A stretch of DNA of 64,000 bases from NCBI RefSeq assembly GCF_000403435.2, contig NZ_KE159707.1:2274-66273 (forward strand). The letters are read 5' to 3'. This stretch comes from Oscillibacter sp. 1-3 (GTDB lineage Bacteria > Bacillota > Clostridia > Oscillospirales > Oscillospiraceae). Each line of letters starts with the position of its first letter. Within the stretch, counting starts at the first letter, position 1. The position numbers were made by a program, and so were the translations under genes. The notes under the pieces were generated by a model. The model was not told where the DNA came from. It saw only the letters and a program-made list of their open reading frames with translations, and did not search any database. Positions 28,460 to 36,552 of this stretch are shown here, one piece after another.

Positions 28460-28726
28460 GAGATCCGCTCCTCTCTTTTACAAAGATAATTTGAGTTAAT
28501 GTTTTCTTACAAGCTATTATACCATGGAAAATCCATTTGTAAAGAAGAACATCTATGTATTTCAATTTATCACACAAAATGCGCAAAATTTACAAAGCAA
28601 GTTTTTGTTACTTCAATTCCGACTTTATTATATATTTTCAAGATTTATTCAATTTCCTGCGACAAATCCAAAAGCAGTCGGCGGTATCAAAAGTTAAGGA
28701 TCTCAATTTATTCTATCCTTTTCCTA
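28460..28726. other. AT-rich divergent intergenic region
   Basis: This stretch lies between the divergent ATPase and XRE genes and is much richer in AT than its surroundings. It must hold the ATPase promoter, but I could not fix it. The plus-strand promoter starts at its right end. Confidence 0.5.
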
Positions 28727-28766
28727 TTGACAAGCCCACTTATAGATGATAATATTATATATCATC
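28727..28766 (+). promoter_or_regulatory. Sigma-A promoter with overlapping palindromic operator for the XRE regulator
   Basis: The -35 TTGACA (28727-28732) and the -10 TAATAT (28750-28755) are separated by exactly 17 bases. The -10 box lies inside a palindrome, GATGAT...ATCATC (28745-28766), a natural operator position for the downstream XRE protein. Autoregulation is inferred. Confidence 0.75.
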
Positions 28767-28830
28767 TCTCTTGCGAGAGGTGAGATTTGAGGGGGGGAGG
28801 TCACTATATGAAGAAAGGAGACAGCGTCGG

Positions 28831-29433
28831 ATGCAGTCAAATCGGGAAGGCATGGAAGAGGACGTTTCAAATCTTACCTCACACACAACGGGAGTTCACA
28901 GATGTGGGGGCAGCGAATCAGTTGCAGAAGTGATTCGGGAGGCACGGCAGAGAAAACGGTTGACACAAAAGGAACTGGCCAGCTCCATCGGAATGAGCCC
29001 GGTTCAGTTGTGCAGAATCGAGAACGGCGAACACACGCCGACCCGGCAAACCCTCCAGAAGCTTTCTGGACAAATCGGTGTTCCATTCTCGGAGCTCCTT
29101 TTCCTTGCCGGATACAACAATATGAAGGGGGCTGATACACTATATAAGCGTGATGGAACTGTTCTGGACACGGATCAGATTATCCGATCAATTTACCGTA
29201 CGGATGCGGATTTTCTGGAGCTTCTTCGCAATTTCGATGAAATTGGGACCCAGGAGAATCTGCAGGTCATTTGCGTGTTGCTGAAAGCGATGCGGAAAGA
29301 AGCGCAAATACAAAACCAAGATGGAGTGGCCCCGAACCCTCTGGTCAACTGTTTCCTGGACGCTTTTCTGGCTCTAAAGCGGTTCATTCTTTCGGCTCTG
29401 ACGCCGTTCCTTGAGTCATACGCACAAGCCTGA
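28831..29433 (+). CDS. XRE-family transcription regulator
   Basis: A 200-residue protein with an N-terminal extension (about 35 residues), then a canonical HTH_XRE domain: VIREARQRKRLTQKELASSI, MSPVQLCRIENGEHTPTRQT, LQKLSGQIGVPFSELLFLAG. The C-terminal about 100 residues are helical with no known ligand or protease motif. The ATG at 28831 has AAAGGAG 10 bases upstream. It is divergent from the large ATPase and probably represses its own promoter and perhaps that of the ATPase. A 155-residue unknown protein follows on the same strand. Confidence 0.88.
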   Translation: MQSNREGMEEDVSNLTSHTTGVHRCGGSESVAEVIREARQRKRLTQKELASSIGMSPVQLCRIENGEHTPTRQTLQKLSGQIGVPFSELLFLAGYNNMKGADTLYKRDGTVLDTDQIIRSIYRTDADFLELLRNFDEIGTQENLQVICVLLKAMRKEAQIQNQDGVAPNPLVNCFLDAFLALKRFILSALTPFLESYAQA

Positions 29434-29650
29434 TCCTACAATCCAAACGTTCCACCACTCTGATAGGCAGCTTATACAAACCCACCACTCGGCAAGTTGT
29501 TTTTTGGGGGGGTATCTTCCAGTGACCGGAATCGGTCCGAGAAAAAAAGATTGCAGGCGGCTATCTTTTCTTCTTGGAGATATTTGCCCGTTCAGCTTGT
29601 GGCTCGCCGGAGTTATCGGTCTCACTACTAATCTTAAGGAGGCAGTTAGG

Positions 29651-30118
29651 ATGCCGTCATCCCAGCAAGATCGGTACTACCAATTTACCGAGAAAGTAGT
29701 TCGAACCGTCCGAGGGGATATTCTTCAACTGAAGGCAATCTGTGGCCGAGATATACTAAACCATCTCAAAGACATTGTCCTTTCCAATGCTGGAATTGAA
29801 CTGATTTTTGTGGAGGGCAAGGACAATATGCGACGGTTCCCGCAGATGCGCGCTTCTGCAAAACCTCGGACGCCAATTAGCCTGAGATATTTCACCAGAA
29901 CGGATACCGAAAAAGGTATGATCACTCCGGATGTGCTGATGCAGCTGAGCATTGGTATCGTACTGACCTGTCTCCCGGCAGACTTGGTGGACAATCTCTC
30001 CCCTGACGAAACAATGTCCACATTTGCCAAAAAGACAAAGTACCAAAAATACGCAGCGTTGATTTACGAGCTCTATGACGCGTTGGTGCAAACGGTAGAG
30101 TGTTCCAAAGACGATTAG
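29651..30118 (+). CDS. Hypothetical 155-residue protein
   Basis: A small soluble protein without recognised domains. The ATG at 29651 has TAAGGAGG 7 bases upstream, which decides the start; the frame is open further upstream but the sequence there lacks coding character. It contains RGDILQLKAICGRDIL, an NAGIELIFVEGKDN segment and a C-terminal helix rich in Tyr and Leu. It follows the XRE gene after 217 bases and ends before a strong terminator, so it could be the last gene of that unit. Its job is unknown. Confidence 0.65.
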   Translation: MPSSQQDRYYQFTEKVVRTVRGDILQLKAICGRDILNHLKDIVLSNAGIELIFVEGKDNMRRFPQMRASAKPRTPISLRYFTRTDTEKGMITPDVLMQLSIGIVLTCLPADLVDNLSPDETMSTFAKKTKYQKYAALIYELYDALVQTVECSKDD

Positions 30119-30149
30119 GCCTTCGCAAGGATACAACACAATTATATAA

Positions 30150-30185
30150 AACTGCCAGATATGCATTGTTGTGTATCTGGCAGTT
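30150..30185 (+). terminator. Terminator after the 155-residue gene
   Basis: A 12-bp inverted repeat (AACTGCCAGATA / TATCTGGCAGTT, 12-base loop) followed by GTTATTTTCTG, 31 bases after the stop codon at 30118. Confidence 0.75.
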
Positions 30186-30817
30186 GTTATTTTCTGCCTG
30201 AATCTTACAGGTATATGCGGGTATAATGGCTCAAATACATACCTCCAGCTAATACTAATCTCAAAGTAAAAACTTTAATTTTAAACGGGCAATCAAACCA
30301 GTAAAAACGTATCCTGTAAACAGATTCTTTGGTTTCACTGTTGCAGATAAATAGAGCTTTTGGTCAAATTTTATCTATAACCTTTAACTCAAACTCCACC
30401 GGCTCCAACTCCGGCAGGCCGAGCACGCCGCCAGTGCAGACGGCGTCCTGGCTGCTGCGGGGATCAGCACTAGGCCAGGCTTGTCCATCGCACCCTGCTA
30501 CACAAGGCTCCGGTTGGCCACACCCACATTGCAGATCGGTAGGTCTTAAATTCAAACAGTCGTTTCAGCTTTTCTGGCGGTCTTGCCGTTCAAGCGGCCT
30601 TTTCTGGCTAAAGTGCACGAGATTTCCAACTTCCTCAAGTTCCGGCCTCCAGGACAGTCCTGATGACCATGTAGGTATCGTGGAGAAAGTAGAGATAGAG
30701 CATCTGGCTATGTAGTAAGTAGTAAAAAAGAAGCAGCTTACCTTATCATAGATTCCCTAGCGGCATATTATTTGTGGAGCCCAAATAAGTGCATCAGCAC
30801 GGAAAGGAGTGTGCCTC
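30186..30817. other. Non-coding remnant region upstream of the DUF1016 gene
   Basis: About 630 bases. Short open frames occur on both strands at 30329-30715, but none has a ribosome binding site or a recognisable product. Composition shifts abruptly near 30400 from AT-rich to GC-rich, which suggests joined fragments. Only the AAGGAG box just before 30818 has an evident role. Confidence 0.45.
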
Positions 30818-31684
30818 ATGAACGTCAGAAAACCTATAGACTATAGTGCCATGTTTGCGGCGCTGGACACGCTGATGGCGGCAGATCTGCCGCAGATGAA
30901 GCTATACTGTGAGATTGGCCGGCTGGTCAGCGGCAGGTCGGAGAAAGGCGCCGCTGTCGCTGCGGCGAAATACCTATGCGGTATGTGTCCTGACGTCTCC
31001 GGCTTCTCTCCCCGAAACCTGCGCCGGATGCGGGCGTTCTACCGGACATACGAAAGTTCCCTAGAGGTGCTGGCCCGGGCCATGACCATCGGCTGGACAC
31101 AGAACGTGGTCATTCTGGAGGCAGAGCTGACACTCCAGGAACGGGCATGGTACATTCGGGCGGTTCAGCAGTTTGGATGGTCAAAGCTGGAGCTTCAACG
31201 AAAGATTGCCGCCGGAGTCCATCTGGAAATCTCTCTCGACTTCACAGACGGGATGTGCTATACTGAGGGAAAGAACAGCGTTATGGAGCGTACCGCCAAT
31301 GACGAAAATCCTCTTTATCTGCCACGGCAACATCTGCCGCAGCCCAATGGCCGAATTTGTGATGAAGGACCTGGTAAAGAAAGCGAGGCTGGAGACAGAA
31401 TTCCTCATCGAGTCTGCCGCTACCAGCACCGAGGAGATCGGAAACCCGGTCTATCCCCCAGCCCGCCGCAAACTGGCGGAGCATGGGATCAGCTGCGCCG
31501 GAAAGACCTCCCGGCAGCTCACCGGCACCGATTACGATCAATACGATCTCCTGATCGGAATGGATCGGGCCAACATCCGGAATATGAACCGGATCTGCGG
31601 CGGCGATCCAGAGGAAAAGCTCCACCTGCTGATGGAGTATACCGACCACCCCGGCGATGTGGCCGACCCTTGGTACACGGATGA
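30818..31684 (+). CDS. DUF1016 N-terminal-domain protein, 3' end overlapping the phosphatase gene
   Basis: Residues about 20-145 match the N-terminal domain of DUF1016/YhcG proteins: MKLYCEIGRLVSG, GFSPRNLRRMRAFYRTYESS, TIGWTQNVVILEAE and FGWSKLELQRKIA. Full YhcG proteins carry a PD-(D/E)XK nuclease domain after this, but here it is absent. From about residue 160 the frame runs over the phosphatase gene in another reading frame and is Pro/Arg-rich, so that part is unlikely to be a real domain. The start ATG at 30818 has AAAGGAG 8 bases upstream. It is probably either a short DUF1016-N protein whose own 3' end was lost when the phosphatase gene was joined, or a mutated frame that misses its stop. 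Confidence 0.65.
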   Translation: MNVRKPIDYSAMFAALDTLMAADLPQMKLYCEIGRLVSGRSEKGAAVAAAKYLCGMCPDVSGFSPRNLRRMRAFYRTYESSLEVLARAMTIGWTQNVVILEAELTLQERAWYIRAVQQFGWSKLELQRKIAAGVHLEISLDFTDGMCYTEGKNSVMERTANDENPLYLPRQHLPQPNGRICDEGPGKESEAGDRIPHRVCRYQHRGDRKPGLSPSPPQTGGAWDQLRRKDLPAAHRHRLRSIRSPDRNGSGQHPEYEPDLRRRSRGKAPPADGVYRPPRRCGRPLVHG

Positions 31685-31748
31685 CTTTGAAACCACCTGG
31701 CGGGATGTACTGGCCGGGTGTAAGGGACTGCTGGAGCGGTTACAATAA
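31299..31748 (+). CDS. Low-molecular-weight protein tyrosine phosphatase family
   Basis: A 149-residue enzyme with the CX5R P-loop near the N-terminus (ICHGNICRSPMAEFVM) and the general-acid DP motif near the C-terminus (VADPWYTDDFETT). Both are in normal positions for the LMW-PTP/arsenate reductase family, so it is likely an active phosphotyrosine phosphatase. The ATG has GGAG 10 bases upstream. It is overlapped by the DUF1016-N frame and followed 23 bases later by an AAA ATPase gene, so it belongs to a three-gene cluster. No kinase partner is visible. Confidence 0.88.
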   Translation: MTKILFICHGNICRSPMAEFVMKDLVKKARLETEFLIESAATSTEEIGNPVYPPARRKLAEHGISCAGKTSRQLTGTDYDQYDLLIGMDRANIRNMNRICGGDPEEKLHLLMEYTDHPGDVADPWYTDDFETTWRDVLAGCKGLLERLQ

Positions 31749-31771
31749 AACTGGAAAGGCAGGTGCGCGGT

Positions 31772-33388
31772 ATGAACCAGCAAATGTTTGAAACCAACGT
31801 AATAACAGGCGCTGACCTGCTTGCCCTGTCCGAAAATGTCCGTGACTGGGAAAAGCGGGACTGCTACCAGCAGTTAGACACCTATCTCCATACCCGCCAG
31901 AATGACAGGGTGTGCCTGCTCTTCGGCCTCCGCCGCACTGGAAAGACCACCATGCTTCGGCAGGCAGTGCTGGACATGGCCCCGGAGGACGCGGCGAAAA
32001 CCGCTTATATCAAGGCCACGGTGCTGGATACCATGGCCGCTCTGAACCGGGATATGAAACGCCTCCGGGCCGCCGGCTTCCGGTATGTGCTGCTGGATGA
32101 GGTGACACTGATCCCAGAATTCATTGATTCCGCCGCCCTTTTCTCCGACATCTATGCCGCCCAGGGAATGAAGATCGTCCTGTCCGGTACGGACTCCCTC
32201 GGCTTCTGGTTCGCGCTCCACCAGGAACTCTATGACCGGGCCAAGGCGATTCATACCACATTCATTCCATACCGGGAGCACAGCCGTCTGCTTGGAATCG
32301 ACAGCATTGACGATTACATCCGCTATGGCGGGACCCTCCGGGCCGGGGAGCTGAACTTCGACGATGCCGAGGTAAACGCGGAGGACGCCTCCTTCCGTGA
32401 TGATGAGTCCACCCGGCGCTATATCGACACCGCCATCTGCAAGAACATCCAGCACTCCCTGGCCTGTTACGAGGACGGAGGGCACTTCCGGCATCTGCGT
32501 ACTCTCTATGAGGCTGGGGAGCTGACCAGCGCCATCAACCGCATCGTTGAGGATATGAACCATGCTTTCCTGGTCTCTGTGCTGACCGCCGATTTCATCT
32601 CCCATGATCTGCGTCTGACCGCGCGGAATCTCCGGAAAGAGCGCGATGCCGCAAAGCGGACGGACATTCTGGATGAGATCGACACTCCCGCTGTGACCCA
32701 GCGGCTCATGGCGCTGCTGGACATTCACAACCGCCCGGAGCAGACGGTCAGAATCACAAACGCTCATATATCTGAAATCAAAGAGTACCTAGCAGCGTTG
32801 GACCTGATCGTGAATGTTCCGATTGAGACGGCGGAACCTGGAACGGAGCCGGTGGAGCACATCCTGTTCACTCAGCCCGGAATGCGTTACTGCCAGGCAC
32901 AGGCCCTGGTCCACGCTCTGATGAAAGATGAACTCTTCCTCACGCTGAGTGAAAAGGAGCAGAAAGCTGTTACAGATCGAATCCTCGAAGAGGTCCGCGG
33001 CAGGATGCTGGAGGATATTGTACTGCTGGAGACGATGAAAGCGGCAGGTAGGCACCAGCGGGTATTCAAGCTGCAGTTCGCGGACGGAGAATTTGATATG
33101 GTGGTCTATGACGGGGAACAGGACTGCTGCAAAATATATGAAGTCAAGCATAGCGTCCAGCAGGTACCCACACAGTACCGGCATCTGCTGGACGAAGAAA
33201 AGTGCCGTCTGACTGAGCGCAGGTTCGGCCAGATCACAGAGCGTACTGTTCTGTACCGCGGTGAGGATATGCAACTGGAAAGCGGAGTGAAGTATCGGAA
33301 TGTGGAGGAGTACCTCCAGGCTCTATCAGAGGGAATGGCGCTGGTCATTGAAGAGAAGATGAGACCTGATCTTGGACCTGTTATGTGA
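31772..33388 (+). CDS. AAA ATPase with C-terminal PD-(D/E)XK-like domain
   Basis: A 538-residue protein of the archaeal/bacterial ATPase group with DUF4143-like C-terminus. Walker A is LFGLRRTGKTTMLR at about residue 52, and Walker B is FRYVLLDEVTLIPEF. A sensor-like IVLSGTDSLGF follows. The C-terminus has FDMVVYD then CKIYEVKHS, the D...ExK pattern of a PD-(D/E)XK nuclease fold. Such proteins are common in gut anaerobes, often many per genome, and their role is poorly known. The ATG at 31772 is preferred over an upstream GTG because it has better spacing to AAAGGCAGG. A strong terminator follows. Confidence 0.82.
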   Translation: MNQQMFETNVITGADLLALSENVRDWEKRDCYQQLDTYLHTRQNDRVCLLFGLRRTGKTTMLRQAVLDMAPEDAAKTAYIKATVLDTMAALNRDMKRLRAAGFRYVLLDEVTLIPEFIDSAALFSDIYAAQGMKIVLSGTDSLGFWFALHQELYDRAKAIHTTFIPYREHSRLLGIDSIDDYIRYGGTLRAGELNFDDAEVNAEDASFRDDESTRRYIDTAICKNIQHSLACYEDGGHFRHLRTLYEAGELTSAINRIVEDMNHAFLVSVLTADFISHDLRLTARNLRKERDAAKRTDILDEIDTPAVTQRLMALLDIHNRPEQTVRITNAHISEIKEYLAALDLIVNVPIETAEPGTEPVEHILFTQPGMRYCQAQALVHALMKDELFLTLSEKEQKAVTDRILEEVRGRMLEDIVLLETMKAAGRHQRVFKLQFADGEFDMVVYDGEQDCCKIYEVKHSVQQVPTQYRHLLDEEKCRLTERRFGQITERTVLYRGEDMQLESGVKYRNVEEYLQALSEGMALVIEEKMRPDLGPVM

Positions 33389-33481
33389 GAAAACACAGCA
33401 ATATCCTGAAAACAAAGGGGCGACCTGGATTGTCACCTTTTCAAGCAACGGGTTCGAAAGTGGGCGCTTGCACCAATAAGG

Positions 33482-33518
33482 AAATCACCTCAGTAAAAAC
33501 TGGGGTGATTTTTCTTTT
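33482..33518 (+). terminator. Terminator after the AAA ATPase gene
   Basis: A 13-bp stem with one wobble (AAATCACCTCAGT / ACTGGGGTGATTT) and a 4-base loop, followed by TTTTCTTTT on the plus strand. Confidence 0.85.
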
Positions 33519-33630
33519 GACCACAGAAATACCACAGACGGGTTTCAGAAAATTTTGGGCGGCGGGCTGTTACTTTGGCCCGCCGTCCTATTCTTTGGAT
33601 ATAGCGCCTCAACCTTTACTGTGTGTGAGA

Positions 33631-34320
33631 CTATCGAAACACGAAGCTACCGGTCGTTTTTCCGTCCACGGCAAAAGAGAAAAAGGCACCTTGACTGATC
33701 GCCGCAGCGTAACCGCCCTCATTCCAATCGAAACCGTCGTGTTCTTCCAATAGCTTCAGCGTCTCCCGCAGCTGGAGCATGGCGGCAAAAGTGTGCTTGC
33801 AGGGATAGCCGCAATAACAGCTGCAGGTGAGATTTTTGATCTCGCCGCCGCCATAATCAAACTCGATCTCATAAGGGGAAGTTCCTTCCACGATCCCCCG
33901 CCCATGACCACGGTCAATGCAGAGGTAGACAACCCGGTTCTCTGTATAGTAGTCGTGCCCACGCTCCGCAATGGCGCTGGTGACCTTCATCCCGCTGAGG
34001 TCGTCCAGCCGAAAGCTGTGGTCATCACTGCCAGACACATAGACGTCATCCTCTTTGTCCGGGGCCTTGAACCAGGTGATGATTTTCTCATAGGGGATCG
34101 TCTGAGGGTCAAAGGATACCAAGTGGGAGCCGGCCATGCGGAGTTCTCCAGAGATGTGGGTATCCGCCACAGCGATCACCCGCTTATAATCGGAGAGCTT
34201 GATCTTAAAGCTGTAATTCACAGCGGTCACACGCCCCCACAGGCCCTCCAGCTTGCCGTCCACGTAGACAGTATCTCCCACTTGAAGGGCGAACTGGTCG
34301 TTGTAGTAGGATAGGTTCAT
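33631..34320 (-). CDS. SWIM zinc-finger protein
   Basis: A 229-residue soluble protein. A C-terminal SWIM zinc finger is seen as LTCSCYCGYPCKHTFAAM (CxCxnCxH pattern), which typically binds DNA or protein. The N-terminal part (residues about 10-50) has an SH3-like feel with GDTVYVDGKLEGLWGRVTAV. SWIM domains occur in Swi2/Snf2 helicases and some transposases, but here the finger is on a small stand-alone protein. The gene is alone on the minus strand; a downstream terminator is not clear. No operon partner suggests a pathway. Confidence 0.75.
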   Translation of the reverse strand: MNLSYYNDQFALQVGDTVYVDGKLEGLWGRVTAVNYSFKIKLSDYKRVIAVADTHISGELRMAGSHLVSFDPQTIPYEKIITWFKAPDKEDDVYVSGSDDHSFRLDDLSGMKVTSAIAERGHDYYTENRVVYLCIDRGHGRGIVEGTSPYEIEFDYGGGEIKNLTCSCYCGYPCKHTFAAMLQLRETLKLLEEHDGFDWNEGGYAAAISQGAFFSFAVDGKTTGSFVFR

Positions 34321-34580
34321 TCCTCGCTTGGGGAAATAGACCTGAACCAGAGATTTTCTCGGCGCAGAAGGTGAATATGTATCTTTGGGCCGGGTGATAT
34401 TATCGGTATTTCCTTGAATCTCATTCTAAAAACCGATTTTCCGCTTCATAGGATATCCTCCTCTTAACATATGGTATCTCATATTGTGCTTCCAGCTTAC
34501 AGCAGGAGGTGTCCAATAAAACTCCCTTTTAATTTTTTGTTCCAATAGGAGCAATCCAGCTCGCACTCTGCTACCCGAAG

Positions 34581-34931
34581 TTACTCTTCATCTGAATAGT
34601 CCCAGGTCTGCCGCTCAAGGAAAGCTTTTACAGTTTCCTTCAGTTCATAACTGAAATCTTCCAGAGCTTCTATGCTGATTGCATCATTGTTGATAAGTGC
34701 AATGATGTTGTAGATAAAATTTGTCCGGGTCATCTGTAGCTGGACGCCTGGATTTCTTTTGTCACTTCTTATCCGCTTATCCAGCTTCCAGAATTTTTCT
34801 GACGGATCACCATCGCCGCTCAGCCGTTCTATGCATTCATCGCATAGCCTGCCCATGTAGGCTTCCTGCCAACTGCCGATTTTACTGCGGAAAAGAGCCC
34901 AATCCCGTTTTGTAAATCGCTGCTCCCCCAC
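34581..34931 (-). CDS. Hypothetical 116-residue protein
   Basis: A small, charged, mainly helical protein. It contains two cysteines in LCDEC and a QLQMTRTNFIYNIIALINND segment, with no known domain. It is on the same strand as the SWIM protein gene but 260 bases upstream of it, so co-transcription is possible. Its start has a GGGGGAG-like sequence within the first bases upstream. The pattern of conserved-looking hydrophobic and charged residues supports a real gene, but no function can be given. Confidence 0.55.
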   Translation of the reverse strand: MGEQRFTKRDWALFRSKIGSWQEAYMGRLCDECIERLSGDGDPSEKFWKLDKRIRSDKRNPGVQLQMTRTNFIYNIIALINNDAISIEALEDFSYELKETVKAFLERQTWDYSDEE

Positions 34932-35269
34932 GACTTCACCCCCATCAAATCTGAATGAATGAACAAACCAAGCATATCACGGCACCGATCATTTATCAAG
35001 GGCAAAAGGATTTGTGCAATCGACTACTGCATAAATCCTTTTCAAATAAAGTCGAGGAAAAAAATGCTGATATTGCCTGTAAGCTCCTTCAAAGAGGGAG
35101 ACAATAGCGATAATGTCGGCATTACCTTTATATTTGAATGCATTAAGTATAATATGCGGTGCCGTTTTGCAAAAAATCGAAAATACTGTGAACGATGTGC
35201 TTATAGCAACAATCAAAACTAAGGCCAAAAGTTGACAGGAGTGGTATAACAGAGTCAGGAGATGATGGT
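34932..35269. other. AT-rich intergenic stretch before the IS630 remnant
   Basis: No convincing gene was found. The sequence GAGTGGTATAACAGAGTCAGGAG just before 35270 provides a ribosome binding site for the transposase remnant. No clear terminal inverted repeat could be paired with the 3' side of the insertion sequence. Confidence 0.4.
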
Positions 35270-36194
35270 ATGCTACACAATGAAGCGCGGGAACTACTGG
35301 TACGAGGCTACGAAGCAAGCCATGATGCCAAGGGGATAGCGAGGGCATATTCGGTGAGCAAATGGACAGTATACCGGCTGGCCGAACAGAAGCGGAAACC
35401 AGGCAGTGTAACCTTGCGAACCAGCCAGTGAGGCCGGAAGCCTGTCCTGACAGCAGAGGATAAAGAAAATATCCATCAGTGCATTGATAAAAAACCTGAC
35501 ATCACAATCGAAGAAATCCGGGAGAAGCTGAGCCTCTCCGCAAGCTATAGTACCGTAGAGCAGGCAATCAACGCAATGGGCTATACTCTGAAAAAGAAAT
35601 CGCTCTATGCAAGTGAGCGTGAACGTATTCGATGTGCAGGAGAAGCGCAAAGAATGGAAATAGACAATACGGCCTGATATGGTAGAACATTTAGTGTTTT
35701 TGGACGAGAGCGGTGTCAATACGAACCTGACCCGCCTGTATGGACCGGCACTTTCATCCTAAAGGGCAGTGGATCATGCCCCGTTGAATACACCACAGAC
35801 AACGACAGTCCTTTCTTCCATCCGCCTGAATGGGGAAAAGGCATTTACAACGTACCAGGGCGGGACAACCGGGGAACGCTTTGTCCAATATTTGAAAGAG
35901 ACCTTGCTTCCAACTCTTAAGCCCGGAGACATCGTTGTGATGGACAATATGCGCTCTCACCATGTAAAGGCTGTCTGGGAGGTCCTGGAGGAAAAGGGAA
36001 TGAAAGCACTGTATCTTCCGCCCTACAGTCCCGATCTGAATCCCATTGAAAAGATGTGGTCCAAGATGAAGGCCCTCCTTCGTGGATGGAAGGTCCGACG
36101 TCTGAACCTGCTCCCTGACAAGGTTCGTTTGGCTCTCGCTTCTGTTTCGCAGCTGGATTGCCTGCATTGGTTTGCCGCTTCCGTTTATTGTTAG
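35270..36194 (+). pseudogene. IS630-family transposase, broken into three frames
   Basis: Three consecutive fragments together cover an IS630 transposase. Fragment 1 (from 35270) has the N-terminal helix-turn-helix GIARAYSVSKWTVYRL and meets an in-frame TGA at 35429. The frame then continues with a second HTH region (ITIEEIREKLSLSASYSTVE) and stops near 35676. A shifted frame gives the first catalytic Asp (VEHLVFLDESGVNTN), and another shift gives the rest (35769-36194) with VVMDNMRSHH and YSPDLNPIEKMWSKMK, the D and E of the DDE triad. At least one nonsense mutation and two frameshifts make it inactive. It marks past transposition into this accessory region. Confidence 0.88.
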
Positions 36195-36552
36195 CTTTTT
36201 TGAAGATTACTATAGATGCAATATGTTAGCATGGAATTGGGGATTACTCCATAAAACGCATGACTTGGAGCATTTGCCATCGCACAATCAACCGGCATCA
36301 CGAACGTGGTACTGAGATTTCCTTCATGGAGTTATTGAACAGTATATACGAACGGAAAAAAGGAAGAAATAAAGGCAGCGAGACCCTCAAAAATTTTTTC
36401 ACTCATTTGCCGCAACGATATTCTGCAACTGTTGTCAAATTATGCTCTGGAAAAATTGCCAAATAATGTAATTATAAAATATGTTGTTGCACATTGGTAT
36501 AGCTTTTCTGATGATTACGGAAATGAATGTGAAAAATATTATGGAGGTTGTT
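36195..36552. other. AT-rich region between IS630 remnant and FRG gene
   Basis: No gene with a ribosome binding site was seen before 36553. The low GC matches the FRG gene, so this is probably its native upstream DNA. Confidence 0.4.

Noticed and set aside
30329..30715. Short open frames on both strands in the gap before the DUF1016 gene
   Set aside because: They have no ribosome binding site, no recognisable motif and unlikely composition.
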